A stretch of 64,000 bases of DNA from Corallococcus sp. EGB (GCF_019968905.1 NZ_CP079946.1:2852001-2916000); one strand, 5' to 3'. Counted from the stretch's first letter, positions 17,423 through 26,222 are shown. The notes: generated by a model not told the origin, from the letters alone. Made by a program: numbers and translations.

Positions 17423-20152
17423 TTGCCCGAACTGCCACCCAGCGCGTATCCGGCCTTGTTCGAGCACACGCGAGACGGCGTGCTCGTCCTGGACCCGACC
17501 CTGCGGGTCGTGGCCGTGAACCGCGCCGCGGAGGCGCTGCTGGGGCCGCGCGACCTGATGGTGGGACAGCCCGTGGACCGCGTGCTGCCGGGCTGGACAT
17601 CCCCCCAGGTCTCCTCGCCGGGGGACACCTCCCCGGAGACGGAGGTCCCGCAGGGGCCGGTGCGCACGGTGCGGGTGCAGGCGGTGCCGCAGGACGGCGG
17701 CTGGCTGCTGCTCTTGAGGGGCGTGGACGCGGCCCAGGCGGCCGAGTCCATCCTCCGGCAGCAGAAGGAGTTCTTCGAGGCGGTGGTGCGCCACAGCCCG
17801 GTGGCCATCGTCACCATCAGCCGCAACTTCGAGGTGCTCAGCTGGAACCCCGCCGCGGAGCGGCTCTTCGGCTACACGCCGCAGGAGGCGCTGGGGCGCA
17901 ACATCCTCAAGCTCGTGGCCAACGCGGACACCATCCGTCCGGAGGCCGAGGAGACGTCGCGCGAGGTGCTGCGCAAGGACCGCGTGCACGTGGTGACGAA
18001 GCGCGTGCGCAAGGACGGCACGGTGGTGGACGTGGAGCTGCGCGCGCTGCCGGTGACGGTGGCCGGGCAGTCCATGGGCTTCATCGCCATCTACCACGAC
18101 GTCACCGACCTCCAGCGGGCGCGCCAGGCCGCCGAGGACGCCAACCAGGCCAAGAGCCTGTTCCTGGCCACCATGAGCCACGAAATCCGCACGCCGATGA
18201 ACGCCATCATCGGCATGGCGGGGCTGCTCATGGACACGGCGCTCACGCCCGAGCAGCGCGACTTCGCGTCCACCATCCGCCAGAGCGGGGACGCGCTGTT
18301 GGGGCTGCTCAACGACATGCTGGACTTCTCCAAGATCGAAGCCGGCCGGGTCGAACTGGAGCAGCAGCCCTTCAACCTGCGCCAGTGCGTGGAGTCCGTG
18401 CTGGACCTGCTCGCCATGCGCGCGAGCGAGAAGTCCCTGGACCTGGGCTACCACGTCACGGACGAGACGCCCGTCAGCGTGGTGGGCGACGGCGCGCGCC
18501 TGAGGCAGGTGCTGCTCAACCTGGTGGGCAACGCGGTGAAGTTCACCGAGCGCGGCGGGGTGTCAATCTCCGTGGACACGCCGCGCCAGCCGCTCGCGCC
18601 GGGCGGCCTCTTCGAACTGCACTTCGCGGTGCAGGACACCGGCCTGGGCATCACCGAGTCCGCGCGCGCCGGCCTCTTCCAGCCCTTCAACCAGCTGGAT
18701 GAATCCGTGTCGCGCCGCTACGGCGGCACGGGGCTGGGCCTGGCCATCAGCAAGCGGCTGGTGGAGGCCATGGGCGGGCGCCTCTGGATGGAGAGCGAAG
18801 GCGTCCCGGGCAGGGGCGCCACGTTCCACTTCACCTTCCAGGCGCGCGAGGCCCCGCGCAGCGCGGAGGTCCTGCGTCCGGACGCGCTGAAGCTGCACGG
18901 CCGGCGCGTGCTGGTGGTGGACGACAACGCCATCAACCGCAAGCTGCTGGGCCGCCAGCTGGCCGCGTGGGGCATGGCCCTCGTGGAGGTGGGCTCCGGC
19001 CAGGAGGCGCTGTCCAGGCTGGAGTCCGGGGCGCGCTTCGACCTGGCCATCCTGGACCACCGCATGCCGCTGATGGACGGCCCCACGCTGGCGGCGCACA
19101 TCCGCCAGCAGCGCGACGCGCGCGAGCTGCCGCTGCTGCTGCTCACGTCCTACGACCAGCGCGACGCGCAGCCTCCGGGCCTCTTCACGGCGGTGCTGCC
19201 CCGGCCGGTGAAGGCGTCGCAGCTGCACGACGCGCTGATGACGTGCCTGGCCCAGGACCTCATCTCCGCCCGGCCCCTGCCTGTCGCGCCCGCGCCCGCC
19301 ACGCGCGAGCGCTCCGTGTTCAACTCGCGCCCCGGCGAACAGATGCCGCTGCGCATCCTGCTGGTGGAGGACAACCCCACCAACCAGAAGCTGGCGCTGC
19401 TGGTGCTGGAGCGGCTGGGCTACCCGTCGGACACGGCGAACAACGGCCGCGAGGGGTTGGACCTCCTCGGGCGCAACCGCTACGACGTCGTGCTCATGGA
19501 CGTCCAGATGCCGGAGCTGGACGGCCTGGAGACGACGCGCCAGCTGCGCAAGGACATCCCCGTCGGCGAGCAGCCCTGGGTCATCGCCATGACGGCCAAC
19601 GCCATGACGGCGGACCGGCGCGAGTGCCTGGAAGCGGGCATGGACGACTTCCTCAGCAAGCCCATCCGCGTGGAGGAGCTGATCGCCGCGCTGCGCCGCG
19701 CCTGGGAGCGCCTGCCGCGCGAGCCCGGGGCCGCCCCCATCGCCCGCGCCCCGGAGGCGCCCCGCATGGGCGCCCCGCGCATCCGCGGGCTGGAGGCGGG
19801 CGCGCTGGAGCGGCTGTGGCAGTCCCTGGACGGCCAGGTGGAGCGCATGCTCCCGGAACTGGTGGACACCGCGCTGGAGAGCATGCCCCGGCTGATGGAC
19901 GACGCGCGGGGCGCGCTCGCGCGCGGCGAGCTGGAGAACCTGGCGCGGGCCGCGCACACGCTCAAGTCCAACGCGGCCTACTTCGGGGCGGCCATGCTGG
20001 AGTCGCTGTGCTGGGACATCGAGCAGCGCGCGGACGCCCGCGTGCTGGAGGGGCTGGAGGGGCTCATCGCCCACTGCCAGGAGGCGCTGGACGAGAGCCG
20101 CCGGCTCCTCGAGCAGCTCAAGGGCACCGTGGTCTCCCGGGCCGCGGGCTGA
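17423..20152 (+). CDS. Hybrid sensor kinase: PAS-PAS-HisKA-HATPase-REC-REC-Hpt
   Basis: 909 residues, no membrane helix, so a cytoplasmic sensor. Order: PAS 1 (about 8-60), PAS 2 (about 115-235), HisKA with His253 in ATMSHEIRTPMNAIIGM, HATPase ending near TGLGLAISKRL, degenerate-looking REC 1 (Asp545 in AILDHRMP), REC 2 (Asp693 in VLMDVQMPELDG) and an Hpt domain with His845 in AAHTLKSNAAYFGA. This is a complete internal phosphorelay of the ArcB/BarA type. Start: the TTG at 17423, because GGAGGGG ends 5 bases before it; a TTG at 17405 lacks such a site. It converges with the Hsp70-like gene, 7 bases apart. Confidence 0.93.
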   Translation: MPELPPSAYPALFEHTRDGVLVLDPTLRVVAVNRAAEALLGPRDLMVGQPVDRVLPGWTSPQVSSPGDTSPETEVPQGPVRTVRVQAVPQDGGWLLLLRGVDAAQAAESILRQQKEFFEAVVRHSPVAIVTISRNFEVLSWNPAAERLFGYTPQEALGRNILKLVANADTIRPEAEETSREVLRKDRVHVVTKRVRKDGTVVDVELRALPVTVAGQSMGFIAIYHDVTDLQRARQAAEDANQAKSLFLATMSHEIRTPMNAIIGMAGLLMDTALTPEQRDFASTIRQSGDALLGLLNDMLDFSKIEAGRVELEQQPFNLRQCVESVLDLLAMRASEKSLDLGYHVTDETPVSVVGDGARLRQVLLNLVGNAVKFTERGGVSISVDTPRQPLAPGGLFELHFAVQDTGLGITESARAGLFQPFNQLDESVSRRYGGTGLGLAISKRLVEAMGGRLWMESEGVPGRGATFHFTFQAREAPRSAEVLRPDALKLHGRRVLVVDDNAINRKLLGRQLAAWGMALVEVGSGQEALSRLESGARFDLAILDHRMPLMDGPTLAAHIRQQRDARELPLLLLTSYDQRDAQPPGLFTAVLPRPVKASQLHDALMTCLAQDLISARPLPVAPAPATRERSVFNSRPGEQMPLRILLVEDNPTNQKLALLVLERLGYPSDTANNGREGLDLLGRNRYDVVLMDVQMPELDGLETTRQLRKDIPVGEQPWVIAMTANAMTADRRECLEAGMDDFLSKPIRVEELIAALRRAWERLPREPGAAPIARAPEAPRMGAPRIRGLEAGALERLWQSLDGQVERMLPELVDTALESMPRLMDDARGALARGELENLARAAHTLKSNAAYFGAAMLESLCWDIEQRADARVLEGLEGLIAHCQEALDESRRLLEQLKGTVVSRAAG

Positions 20153-20159
20153 CGCTCCT

Positions 20160-21677
20160 TCAGGCCCGCTGGGGCGCGCCCGGGTCGGTGATGGTGAGCG
20201 GCTGACGCTGCCCGTCCTTCGCGACGAGGCTCGCGGTGAGGGCGAAGTCCGGCCCCATGCGCAGCTCCAGCGTGGTGGGGCCCGGGTGGGCCATGCGCCA
20301 GTCGGGCTCGATGCGCACGGTGCCCAGGAGCTCGCGCTCCACGGTGGTGCGGTCCAAGGCCTCGAAGAGCGCCACCGGCACGGGGCCCGGCCAGGGCGGC
20401 AGGTCCAGGTCCACGCTGCGCGTGCCGGGCACGGGCGTGTTGGCGGGGAGCACCTCGTGCTGGCCGCCGCCGGGCACCATGGCGCCAATGGGCATGGGCA
20501 CCACGTCCGACAGGCCGCTGATGCCGCGCGCCAGGTTGCGCCCGAGGATGGCCGCGCCCACGGCCACGCCCAGCTCCGGGTGCACTTCCTTGTCCGATGA
20601 CAGCTTCTTGAAGTGGGCCAGGCGCTTGCGGATGGCGGGCATGCGCGTCTGGCCGCCCACCAGCACCAGCTCGTCGATGGCGTCCGGCTTCAGGCCGGCC
20701 TTCTCCAGCACGTCGTCGCACGCGGCGGCGGTGCGCTCGATGAGCTGGAACACCATGGCCTCCATCCGCTCGCGGGTGAGCGTGACGTTGAAGTCCACGA
20801 AGGCGCCGTCCTTCTGGGTGATGCAGGGGATGCGGATGGGGACGGAGGGCGCGCTGGAGAGCGCCATCTTCGCGGACTCGGCGGCGAACACCAGGCGCTG
20901 CATGACGACCTTGTTGTCGCGCAGGTCGATGCCCTGGTCCTTGCGGAAGTCATCCACCAGCGCCTCCACGATGGCCTCGTCGAAGTTGGCGCCGCCCAGG
21001 AACGCGTCGCCGCCGGTGGCCAGCACCTTCACCACGCGGTTCTGCACCGACATGAGGGTGACGTCGAAGGTGCCGCCGCCCAGGTCGAACACCATCACCG
21101 TCTGCTCGGGGTTGCGCAGGTTGGCGTAGTAGAGCGCAGCGGCGGTGGGCTCGTTGACGATGGCGCGCACACGCAGGCCCGCCTTCTCCGCGGCCCGGCG
21201 GATGGCCTCGCGCTGGCGGATGGTGGCGTGCGCGGGCACGGTGAGCACGCACTCCTCGAACTTCGCCCCAGCCGCGTGCGTGGCCAGCGTGTTGAGGTGC
21301 TTGAGGATGAAGTGCGCCACGTCGATGAGCGGCGTCACCTTCCCGTACACCTCCACGGCGGTGTAGCCGTCCGGGCCCTCCACCAGCTCGAAGGCGAAGC
21401 GGCCGCGGTGGCGGGCCACGTACTCGGACTGGAAGCGGCGGCCCAGGAAGCGCTTGGCGCCGAAGACGGTGTGGCGCGGGTCGTCGATGATCTGCCGGCG
21501 CGCCGCCGGGCCGACGATGGCCTTGTCGCCCGCGTGGAACCACGCGATGGACGGCAGGGTGAGGCTCTTCTCCGCGATGGGCACCACGCGAAGCTTGTTC
21601 GCCCGGTCGAAGAAGGCCGCCGCGGTGTTGGTGGTCCCGAAGTCAATGCCGAGGATGGGGGCGGCGCTCGTGCTCAT
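20160..21677 (-). CDS. Hsp70/DnaK-family ATPase lacking the C-terminal lid
   Basis: 505 residues, compared with about 640 for DnaK. The actin-like ATPase is complete: ILGIDFGTTNTAAAF (phosphate 1), VMVFDLGGGTFDVTL (phosphate 2) and LVLVGGQTRMPAIR (adenosine). A shortened beta-sandwich follows and the helical lid is missing, as in HscC-like or specialised Hsp70 proteins. No DnaJ or GrpE is adjacent. Likely a dedicated chaperone or regulatory ATPase; the client is unknown. The ATG at 21677 is preferred over 21689 because the latter has no spacing to a ribosome site. Confidence 0.85.
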   Translation of the reverse strand: MSTSAAPILGIDFGTTNTAAAFFDRANKLRVVPIAEKSLTLPSIAWFHAGDKAIVGPAARRQIIDDPRHTVFGAKRFLGRRFQSEYVARHRGRFAFELVEGPDGYTAVEVYGKVTPLIDVAHFILKHLNTLATHAAGAKFEECVLTVPAHATIRQREAIRRAAEKAGLRVRAIVNEPTAAALYYANLRNPEQTVMVFDLGGGTFDVTLMSVQNRVVKVLATGGDAFLGGANFDEAIVEALVDDFRKDQGIDLRDNKVVMQRLVFAAESAKMALSSAPSVPIRIPCITQKDGAFVDFNVTLTRERMEAMVFQLIERTAAACDDVLEKAGLKPDAIDELVLVGGQTRMPAIRKRLAHFKKLSSDKEVHPELGVAVGAAILGRNLARGISGLSDVVPMPIGAMVPGGGQHEVLPANTPVPGTRSVDLDLPPWPGPVPVALFEALDRTTVERELLGTVRIEPDWRMAHPGPTTLELRMGPDFALTASLVAKDGQRQPLTITDPGAPQRA

Positions 21678-21801
21678 GAAGGCCCCCATCCTCGCACGTC
21701 CCGCCGCGCCGGGGCACCCGGCACGGCGGTGGAGATGTGCTCAAGGGAGCACCTCCGCGGTGCCATTCGCCTGTGCGCGGAGGTCGGTTGAACCCACGGT
21801 G

Positions 21802-22185
21802 TCAGGTCCCGGGCGGCGTGTTGTAGCCGGCGTCGCCGAAGGGCTTCAGGCGCTCCAGCCACATCTCCTCCAGCACCTTCAGCTCCTCCGCGGGCGGAGG
21901 GCCGCCGGGCTCCTCGCGGGGCTTGAGCTTGTCGAGCACCTCGAAGGAGAAGGCCGCCTCGCCGTAGCGCTCCCAGTCCGCCTGCAAGGCGGGGATGCGG
22001 TGCATGCGCTGGGCGAACTCGAACCGGATGCGGTTGAACATCGCGGTCAGGTTGAGCGCGTGGCCCACGAACAGCTTGCCGTTGGCGTGGCAGCGGATGG
22101 CGTAGATGCCCATGGGCACCTCCGCTTCCTTGTACGCGCGCTTGCGCTCCGCGCGGGCCGCGCGCGAGTCGTCACCCGATGTCAT
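21802..22185 (-). CDS. GIY-YIG nuclease family protein
   Basis: 127 residues. PMGIYAIRCHANGKLFVGHA carries the GIY motif and a YIG-equivalent (LFVG). A conserved-looking RIRFEF supplies the arginine, and WERYGEAAFSFEVLD follows. A subfamily of short proteins with this pattern occurs singly in bacterial chromosomes; catalytic ability is uncertain. The ATG at 22185 overlaps the 3' end of the gene above by 14 bases, so they form one leftward operon. Confidence 0.75.
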   Translation of the reverse strand: MTSGDDSRAARAERKRAYKEAEVPMGIYAIRCHANGKLFVGHALNLTAMFNRIRFEFAQRMHRIPALQADWERYGEAAFSFEVLDKLKPREEPGGPPPAEELKVLEEMWLERLKPFGDAGYNTPPGT

Positions 22186-22744
22186 GGCGGCCTCCGTAGC
22201 CCAGCGCGATGAGCTGCTTCTCCAGCCGCTCCTTCGCGGCGGCGTCGCGGGGGCGCACCCAGTCGCGGCCCATCCGTTCCCAGTCCGGATCCGTCGCATC
22301 AATGCCCAGCGCCTGGAGGAAGTCGGCCTCGCAGACGAAGCACTGCGTGCGGAAGGGGAAGAGGAAGCCGCCCTGCGACTCCAATGAGCGGGCGGCTGCT
22401 TCGTAGGTGGAGAACCACCGGTTGAGGAACACGCTGTGGACCTTCTGGAAGAAGGCGCGCGTGTCCAACTGCCCCACGTGGGCCTCCAGGGCCTGCTTCA
22501 GGTCCGTCCAGGTGGCGTGGCCCGCTTCCCGCGCGACCACGGCGAGGCCGTGCTTGCGCTGGATGCCGTCCCTTCGCGCGAGCACCTCCCCCAGGGGCAG
22601 GGCCGCGAAGAAGGGCAGGGCGCGCATCCGCTCCGCGGCGCGCGTGGCGCGGGCGGTGTCGGGCGAGTCCAGGTCCTTGAGCAGCAGGGACGCGCGGACC
22701 TTGTATTCATGAAGCGTGACGGGGAGGGGGCTGCCGGTTCCCAT
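22172..22744 (-). CDS. Hypothetical protein with a RKHGLAVVAREAG-type helical motif
   Basis: 190 residues from the ATG at 22744, first gene of a two-gene operon with the GIY-YIG protein. The segment KHGLAVVAREAGHATWTDLK resembles a short helical motif found in the N-terminal part of several uncharacterised families with the pattern HALAxxAxxxGFxSWxxLK. The C-terminal part contains one CFVCEAD motif. No enzyme residues are recognised. Neither function nor partner is known. Confidence 0.65.
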   Translation of the reverse strand: MGTGSPLPVTLHEYKVRASLLLKDLDSPDTARATRAAERMRALPFFAALPLGEVLARRDGIQRKHGLAVVAREAGHATWTDLKQALEAHVGQLDTRAFFQKVHSVFLNRWFSTYEAAARSLESQGGFLFPFRTQCFVCEADFLQALGIDATDPDWERMGRDWVRPRDAAAKERLEKQLIALGYGGRHDIG

Positions 22745-22975
22745 GACGAATCCTCCGGTGCAGGCCCTCACCCGTTGGGGGACCGTGGAAGGACTTCATC
22801 GGGAGTCTGGCGACAGCGGGTGAGGCGAGGGTGACGTCGTCTTTCCGGGTGGCGGGCGCCCCTCGGCACCCGTGGACGCGAATAGACCAGACCGCTCGCG
22901 CGGCCGTCAACGCGGCTGAAGGCATGCAACCAGGAGAGCGCCCTGCGGCGGTGTGCCCGGGTATGCTCCGGCCTG

Positions 22976-24313
22976 ATGCCCGAACGCGTACGAACAGCTC
23001 CCTCCGCGAATGACCTTGCCGCAGCCGAACTGGATGCCGAGCGCATCCTGGAGGGCGGTGCGGAGATCATCTCCGGGGCGCAGCGCCCGTACGCGGAGCT
23101 GGAGGCCGTGCTGTCGGCCCGGGGCTGGAAGCGCCGGTTGCTGGCGCAGTTGGATCGGGTGTCCGCGCTCGTGGCTGGGGCTCCGGTGGTGCGTGAAGCG
23201 CTGGCGCGGGTGCGCCGCCGCGCCGAGGTGGAGGCGTGGTCCGAGGACATGCCCGTCCTGCGGCAGGCCCGCACGCTCTCCTCGCAGATCGAGCGCATCA
23301 CCCGGCTCGCGCGGCAACGGCTGGACACGTTGACGGTCGCGCCTCCGGACGTGTCCTTCGATGAGGCGCTGAGGCGGTTGGTGGTATTGCTGGGCCAGCC
23401 TGTCAGCAAGGCGCTGAAGGAGGGCGAGGTGGTGGTCTTCGAGCCCGAGCACACCCGTGAGCGCGCGGTGCAGCCAGGCCCGGGCGTGGCCGGTATGAAC
23501 GTGCCCTCCCGCTATCTGCTGATCGTGCCGTTGGGGATCCTGCTCTGCGTCCTCCTCATGGTCTCACGTGTTCCCGAGGTGCAGACCCTGGGAGGGGTAT
23601 TCCTGGGGCTCTTCATTGGAGGGCTCCTGCTGTGGCCCCTGCTGCGCTCCGGCCGGCTGCGGATCACCAGCGAGCGGCTGCTCTGGACGCCCCTGGTGGG
23701 CGAGGCACAGGCCGTGCGTCTGGACTCGATCGCGGCCAACGGCGTCCGTTTGGACCGGGACCAGTTCGACCTGGTGGTGACGGGGGACCGCCGGCTGCGC
23801 GCCCGCAGCGTCCAGGATGCCCTGGGCTTGATGGTCATGCTGGAGCTGCACCGGCAGCCACCCCTGCTCGGCGCTGCTTCGCGGACCGGCGTACAGCTGG
23901 AGGACGTTGCCCTCCTCCCGGCGAAGGTGGGGGATGTCGACGGGACCTGCGTCCTGCGTCCCCGGACGCTGGCGTTCATCCCCGACGGGAGCGGCCCGCA
24001 GGTGCTCCAGGCCATCACCGGCAAGCCCACGTCACTGAGGGGGTTCGAGCCGGACCGGCTGTTGGAGACGCTGCGCTGGCTGCCCGCGGAGGAGTTCGAC
24101 GCCTGTATCTCGCGCGTGGCGAAAGCCACGGGAGGGCTGACCTGGGCCGCGGGGGATGCGCACTTCGTCCCCGGCCTGCCGCTCTGGGTGGCGATCCGGA
24201 TCAAGCGCGGGGAGCAGGTGATGCTCGCCCGGGCGGAGTGGCGCTATCGGGACGCCGCCGAGCGGCTCCTCCAAGGCTGGACGCGGCGCCCCGCGCCTCC
24301 GCCTCAAGAGTGA
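22976..24313 (+). CDS. Uncharacterised membrane protein with two TM helices
   Basis: 445 residues. The first 170 are helical, hydrophilic and Arg-rich; TM helices lie at about 181-197 and 204-223. Residues 225-300 (RSGRLRITSERLLWTPLVGE onward) resemble a bacterial PH-like fold, and a soluble C-terminal domain follows. No catalytic motif is seen. It is the last intact chromosomal gene before the prophage junction, ending 7 bases from the remnant of the Fis-type regulator gene, which is convergent to it. Confidence 0.6.
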   Translation: MPERVRTAPSANDLAAAELDAERILEGGAEIISGAQRPYAELEAVLSARGWKRRLLAQLDRVSALVAGAPVVREALARVRRRAEVEAWSEDMPVLRQARTLSSQIERITRLARQRLDTLTVAPPDVSFDEALRRLVVLLGQPVSKALKEGEVVVFEPEHTRERAVQPGPGVAGMNVPSRYLLIVPLGILLCVLLMVSRVPEVQTLGGVFLGLFIGGLLLWPLLRSGRLRITSERLLWTPLVGEAQAVRLDSIAANGVRLDRDQFDLVVTGDRRLRARSVQDALGLMVMLELHRQPPLLGAASRTGVQLEDVALLPAKVGDVDGTCVLRPRTLAFIPDGSGPQVLQAITGKPTSLRGFEPDRLLETLRWLPAEEFDACISRVAKATGGLTWAAGDAHFVPGLPLWVAIRIKRGEQVMLARAEWRYRDAAERLLQGWTRRPAPPPQE

Positions 24314-24320
24314 CGCGTGC

Positions 24321-24374
24321 CTATGTCTCGGACTGTCCGCGGCGCAGGCCCAGGGCCTTCATTTTTTTATAGAA
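24321..24374 (-). pseudogene. 3' end of a Fis-type (sigma-54 activator) regulator gene, likely attL
   Basis: The minus strand encodes FYKKMKALGLRRGQSET then a stop. FYKKMKALGL is the recognition helix and tail of the Fis-type HTH that ends NtrC-family activators (usual form: NTLYRKMKALGL). Upstream in this frame there are only four more codons before a stop, so the rest of the gene is absent here. The simplest explanation is integration of the prophage in the 3' end of this gene, with the main part of the gene lying at the right end of the prophage outside the window. Confidence 0.65.
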
Positions 24375-24722
24375 AGCCGGGTCCCATCACGCTGTTGAAC
24401 CGTGTTGATTCCTCTGTGATTGCGAGGACTTCGCGCGACGGCGGTGTTGATGCTGTTGGTCCTTCGCACCCGCTCGTGATGGCAAGTGAGCACGCGGCAG
24501 ACACACGGACTCGTGTCGCCGCGTTCCGCGCTGGTGTTCCGGCTGCGCCGGGATGCCGTGCCTGCACTGCATCTCAGGCATGTCTTGAGCACGCGCTTGA
24601 GGCTGCGGTGACGCTCCTCACCCAGGTCGCCGGCTCGTAGCGCACCGCGCCCGGCCGACCAGCGGGCTTTTTCCCTCACTTCGAAGTCAACGCGCCTTCC
24701 GCGCGAACAGGAGACGTGTGTC
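24375..24722. other. Prophage left-end leader with short direct repeats
   Basis: 348 bases with no convincing gene. It is less GC-rich than its surroundings at the left side and holds TGTTGA at 24393, 24403 and 24445 plus TGTTGG at 24454. Such repeats next to an attachment core could be integrase arm sites or operators. The promoter of the early operon is expected here; the first gene has an AGGAG site at about 24709. Confidence 0.4.
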
Positions 24723-24971
24723 ATGACGTCCAACCGCAAAGCGGCGAGTCACGAACAGCCCCGCATCCCCGACGAATTCACGCTGAGCTTCAAGCGCGCC
24801 CCTGGTGGCGGCTGGGTCGTCTCTGGAGCCTCCACGGGGAAGGGGCACTACGCCTACGAGGCCTTCTGCGACGCCTTCTGCCGCATGGCGAAGCCCGTCT
24901 CGGCTGCGAGCCTCCCGTCCACGAAGACGGACGCCAAGGCCCGGCGCGACAAGAAGGGCGGTGGCCGATGA
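24723..24971 (+). CDS. Small hypothetical phage protein
   Basis: 82 residues, basic at the C-terminus (TDAKARRDKKGGGR). The middle reads FTLSFKRAPGGGWVVSGAS and HYAYEAFCDAFCRMA, a compact alpha/beta-looking segment. No family is recognised. It is the first gene of the early operon, with an AGGAG ribosome site, and its stop overlaps the phosphatase start (ATGA). Confidence 0.6.
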   Translation: MTSNRKAASHEQPRIPDEFTLSFKRAPGGGWVVSGASTGKGHYAYEAFCDAFCRMAKPVSAASLPSTKTDAKARRDKKGGGR

Positions 24972-25681
24972 GCCGCACCTACGACGTGGGCTCGAGCTCC
25001 GAGCAGGGGCGCCGGGACTACCAGCAGGACGCCGTGGCCCACACCCAGGGCCCGGCCGGGCTCGTCGCCGCCGTGGCGGACGGTTTGGGTAGCTACGAGG
25101 GTAGCGACAAGGCGGCCCAGGCCGCAGTCCGGACGGTGCTGGGGCACGCGTACCTGGAGCAGGTGGCGGTTGTCGGTGGCTCGCTCAAGCGCGGCCTGGA
25201 GTCCGCCGTCGCACAGGCCCACCGTGACGTTCGCCATGAGCAGCGCGCCAGTGGGCACTCAGGGCTCACCACGCTGGCCCTGCTGGTGTTGGCGGGCGGG
25301 CGCGCTGCAGTGGCGCACGTGGGCGACAGCCGCGTCTACCGGCTGCGCGCGGAGAAGCTCGAGCAACTCACCGAGGACCACCGCGACAGCCGGCATGTTC
25401 TGACGCGGTGCCTCGGCAGCTTCCGCGGCGTCGACTACACGCCGGACGTGCTGGAGACGGACGTGCGGCCCGGGGACGTGTGGCTGCTGTCCACGGACGG
25501 CGTGCACGAGATGCTGACGCCGGAGCAGCTCGCTGCCGTGCTGACGGATGGCGCCGACGCCCAGGTGGCCGCCCGGGCGCTGGTGGAGTCCGCGCTCGCC
25601 GCCGGCAGCCGCGATAACTGCACCGCCCTGGTGGTGCGGGTGCCCGGGGAAGCCCCGGAGACGAAGCGAGGTGCCGCGTGA
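24968..25681 (+). CDS. PP2C-family serine/threonine protein phosphatase
   Basis: 237 residues, a minimal PP2C domain. It removes phosphate from Ser/Thr using two metal ions. Motifs in order: RRDYQQDAV (Asp21), VAAVADGLGSYEG (Asp38-Gly39), GLTTLALLVL, VAHVGDSRVYRL, LLSTDGVHEM and SRDNCTALVV. All metal-binding positions are present, so the enzyme is probably active. Phage-borne PP2C enzymes are uncommon; myxobacteria are rich in Ser/Thr kinases, which are plausible targets (inference). It overlaps both neighbours by 4 bases. Confidence 0.9.
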   Translation: MSRTYDVGSSSEQGRRDYQQDAVAHTQGPAGLVAAVADGLGSYEGSDKAAQAAVRTVLGHAYLEQVAVVGGSLKRGLESAVAQAHRDVRHEQRASGHSGLTTLALLVLAGGRAAVAHVGDSRVYRLRAEKLEQLTEDHRDSRHVLTRCLGSFRGVDYTPDVLETDVRPGDVWLLSTDGVHEMLTPEQLAAVLTDGADAQVAARALVESALAAGSRDNCTALVVRVPGEAPETKRGAA

Positions 25682-25920
25682 GCGCGCCTCGTACTCACTC
25701 CGCCGCCGTCATCCGGGTGGCCCTGCGCAGTGGCACAGGGCATCGCGTCTCCATCAGCGACACCACCGGCGTCGTCGTCAGCGTCTGGGACGCGGACGCG
25801 CGGAAGGCCTGGGTGAAGGCCGACGACTTGGAGCGGGTGCGCCGCGAGCGCGAGCGGGAGGCTGCCACCCTGACTTCCAACTCGTGCGCCACCGCCGTCA
25901 CCCGGAGGCCCACGCGATGA
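25678..25920 (+). CDS. Small hypothetical phage protein
   Basis: 80 residues from a GTG overlapping the phosphatase stop (GTGA). The centre RVSISDTTGVVVSVWDADARKAWVKADDLERV looks like a small beta-rich fold followed by a helix, in pieces such as GVVVSVWDADA. No known family or active site is seen. Tight overlap with both neighbours supports it being real. Confidence 0.55.
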   Translation: MSAPRTHSAAVIRVALRSGTGHRVSISDTTGVVVSVWDADARKAWVKADDLERVRREREREAATLTSNSCATAVTRRPTR

Positions 25921-26222
25921 GCTGCCGTCCCCACCCCGAGAATGGTCCCTCCGGGGGCGCCCCCACGCAGCGCCAGCAGGAGGTGCTCGCGTACGTTCAC
26001 GCCTACAAGGAGGCCCACGAGCGCGCGCCCACGGCGCGTGAGCTGTGCGAGCGCTTCGGCTGGACCTCTACCAACGCCGCGCACGACTACTTCGGCCGCC
26101 TGGAGCAGCTCCGGCTCCTGACGCGCGAGGCGAAGGTGGCGCGCTCGCTGCGACTCACCCCGTCCGGCAAGGCCGTGGCCCAGGCGTACCTCTCCGCCCA
26201 TCCGGAGGTGCTCCATGGGTAG
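25917..26222 (+). CDS. LexA-type winged-helix DNA-binding protein without peptidase domain
   Basis: 101 residues. TQRQQEVLAYVHAYKEAHER, then APTARELCERFGW and FGRLEQLRLLTREAK, is the LexA N-terminal winged helix: the spacing from RQxEVL to PTxREL and the final LExxxLL match LexA. The Ser/Lys autocleavage domain is absent, so it cannot be inactivated by RecA-stimulated self-cleavage. It may act as a phage regulator or as a competitor at LexA boxes. Overlaps its neighbours by 4 and 8 bases. Confidence 0.75.
   Translation: MSCRPHPENGPSGGAPTQRQQEVLAYVHAYKEAHERAPTARELCERFGWTSTNAAHDYFGRLEQLRLLTREAKVARSLRLTPSGKAVAQAYLSAHPEVLHG

Noticed and set aside
24321-24400. tRNA gene as attachment site
   Set aside because: No cloverleaf can be drawn; the coding tail of a Fis-type regulator explains the sequence.
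24359-24739. Minus-strand frames across the prophage left end
   Set aside because: Mutually overlapping short frames with no ribosome sites; the region is better explained as leader and attachment arm.
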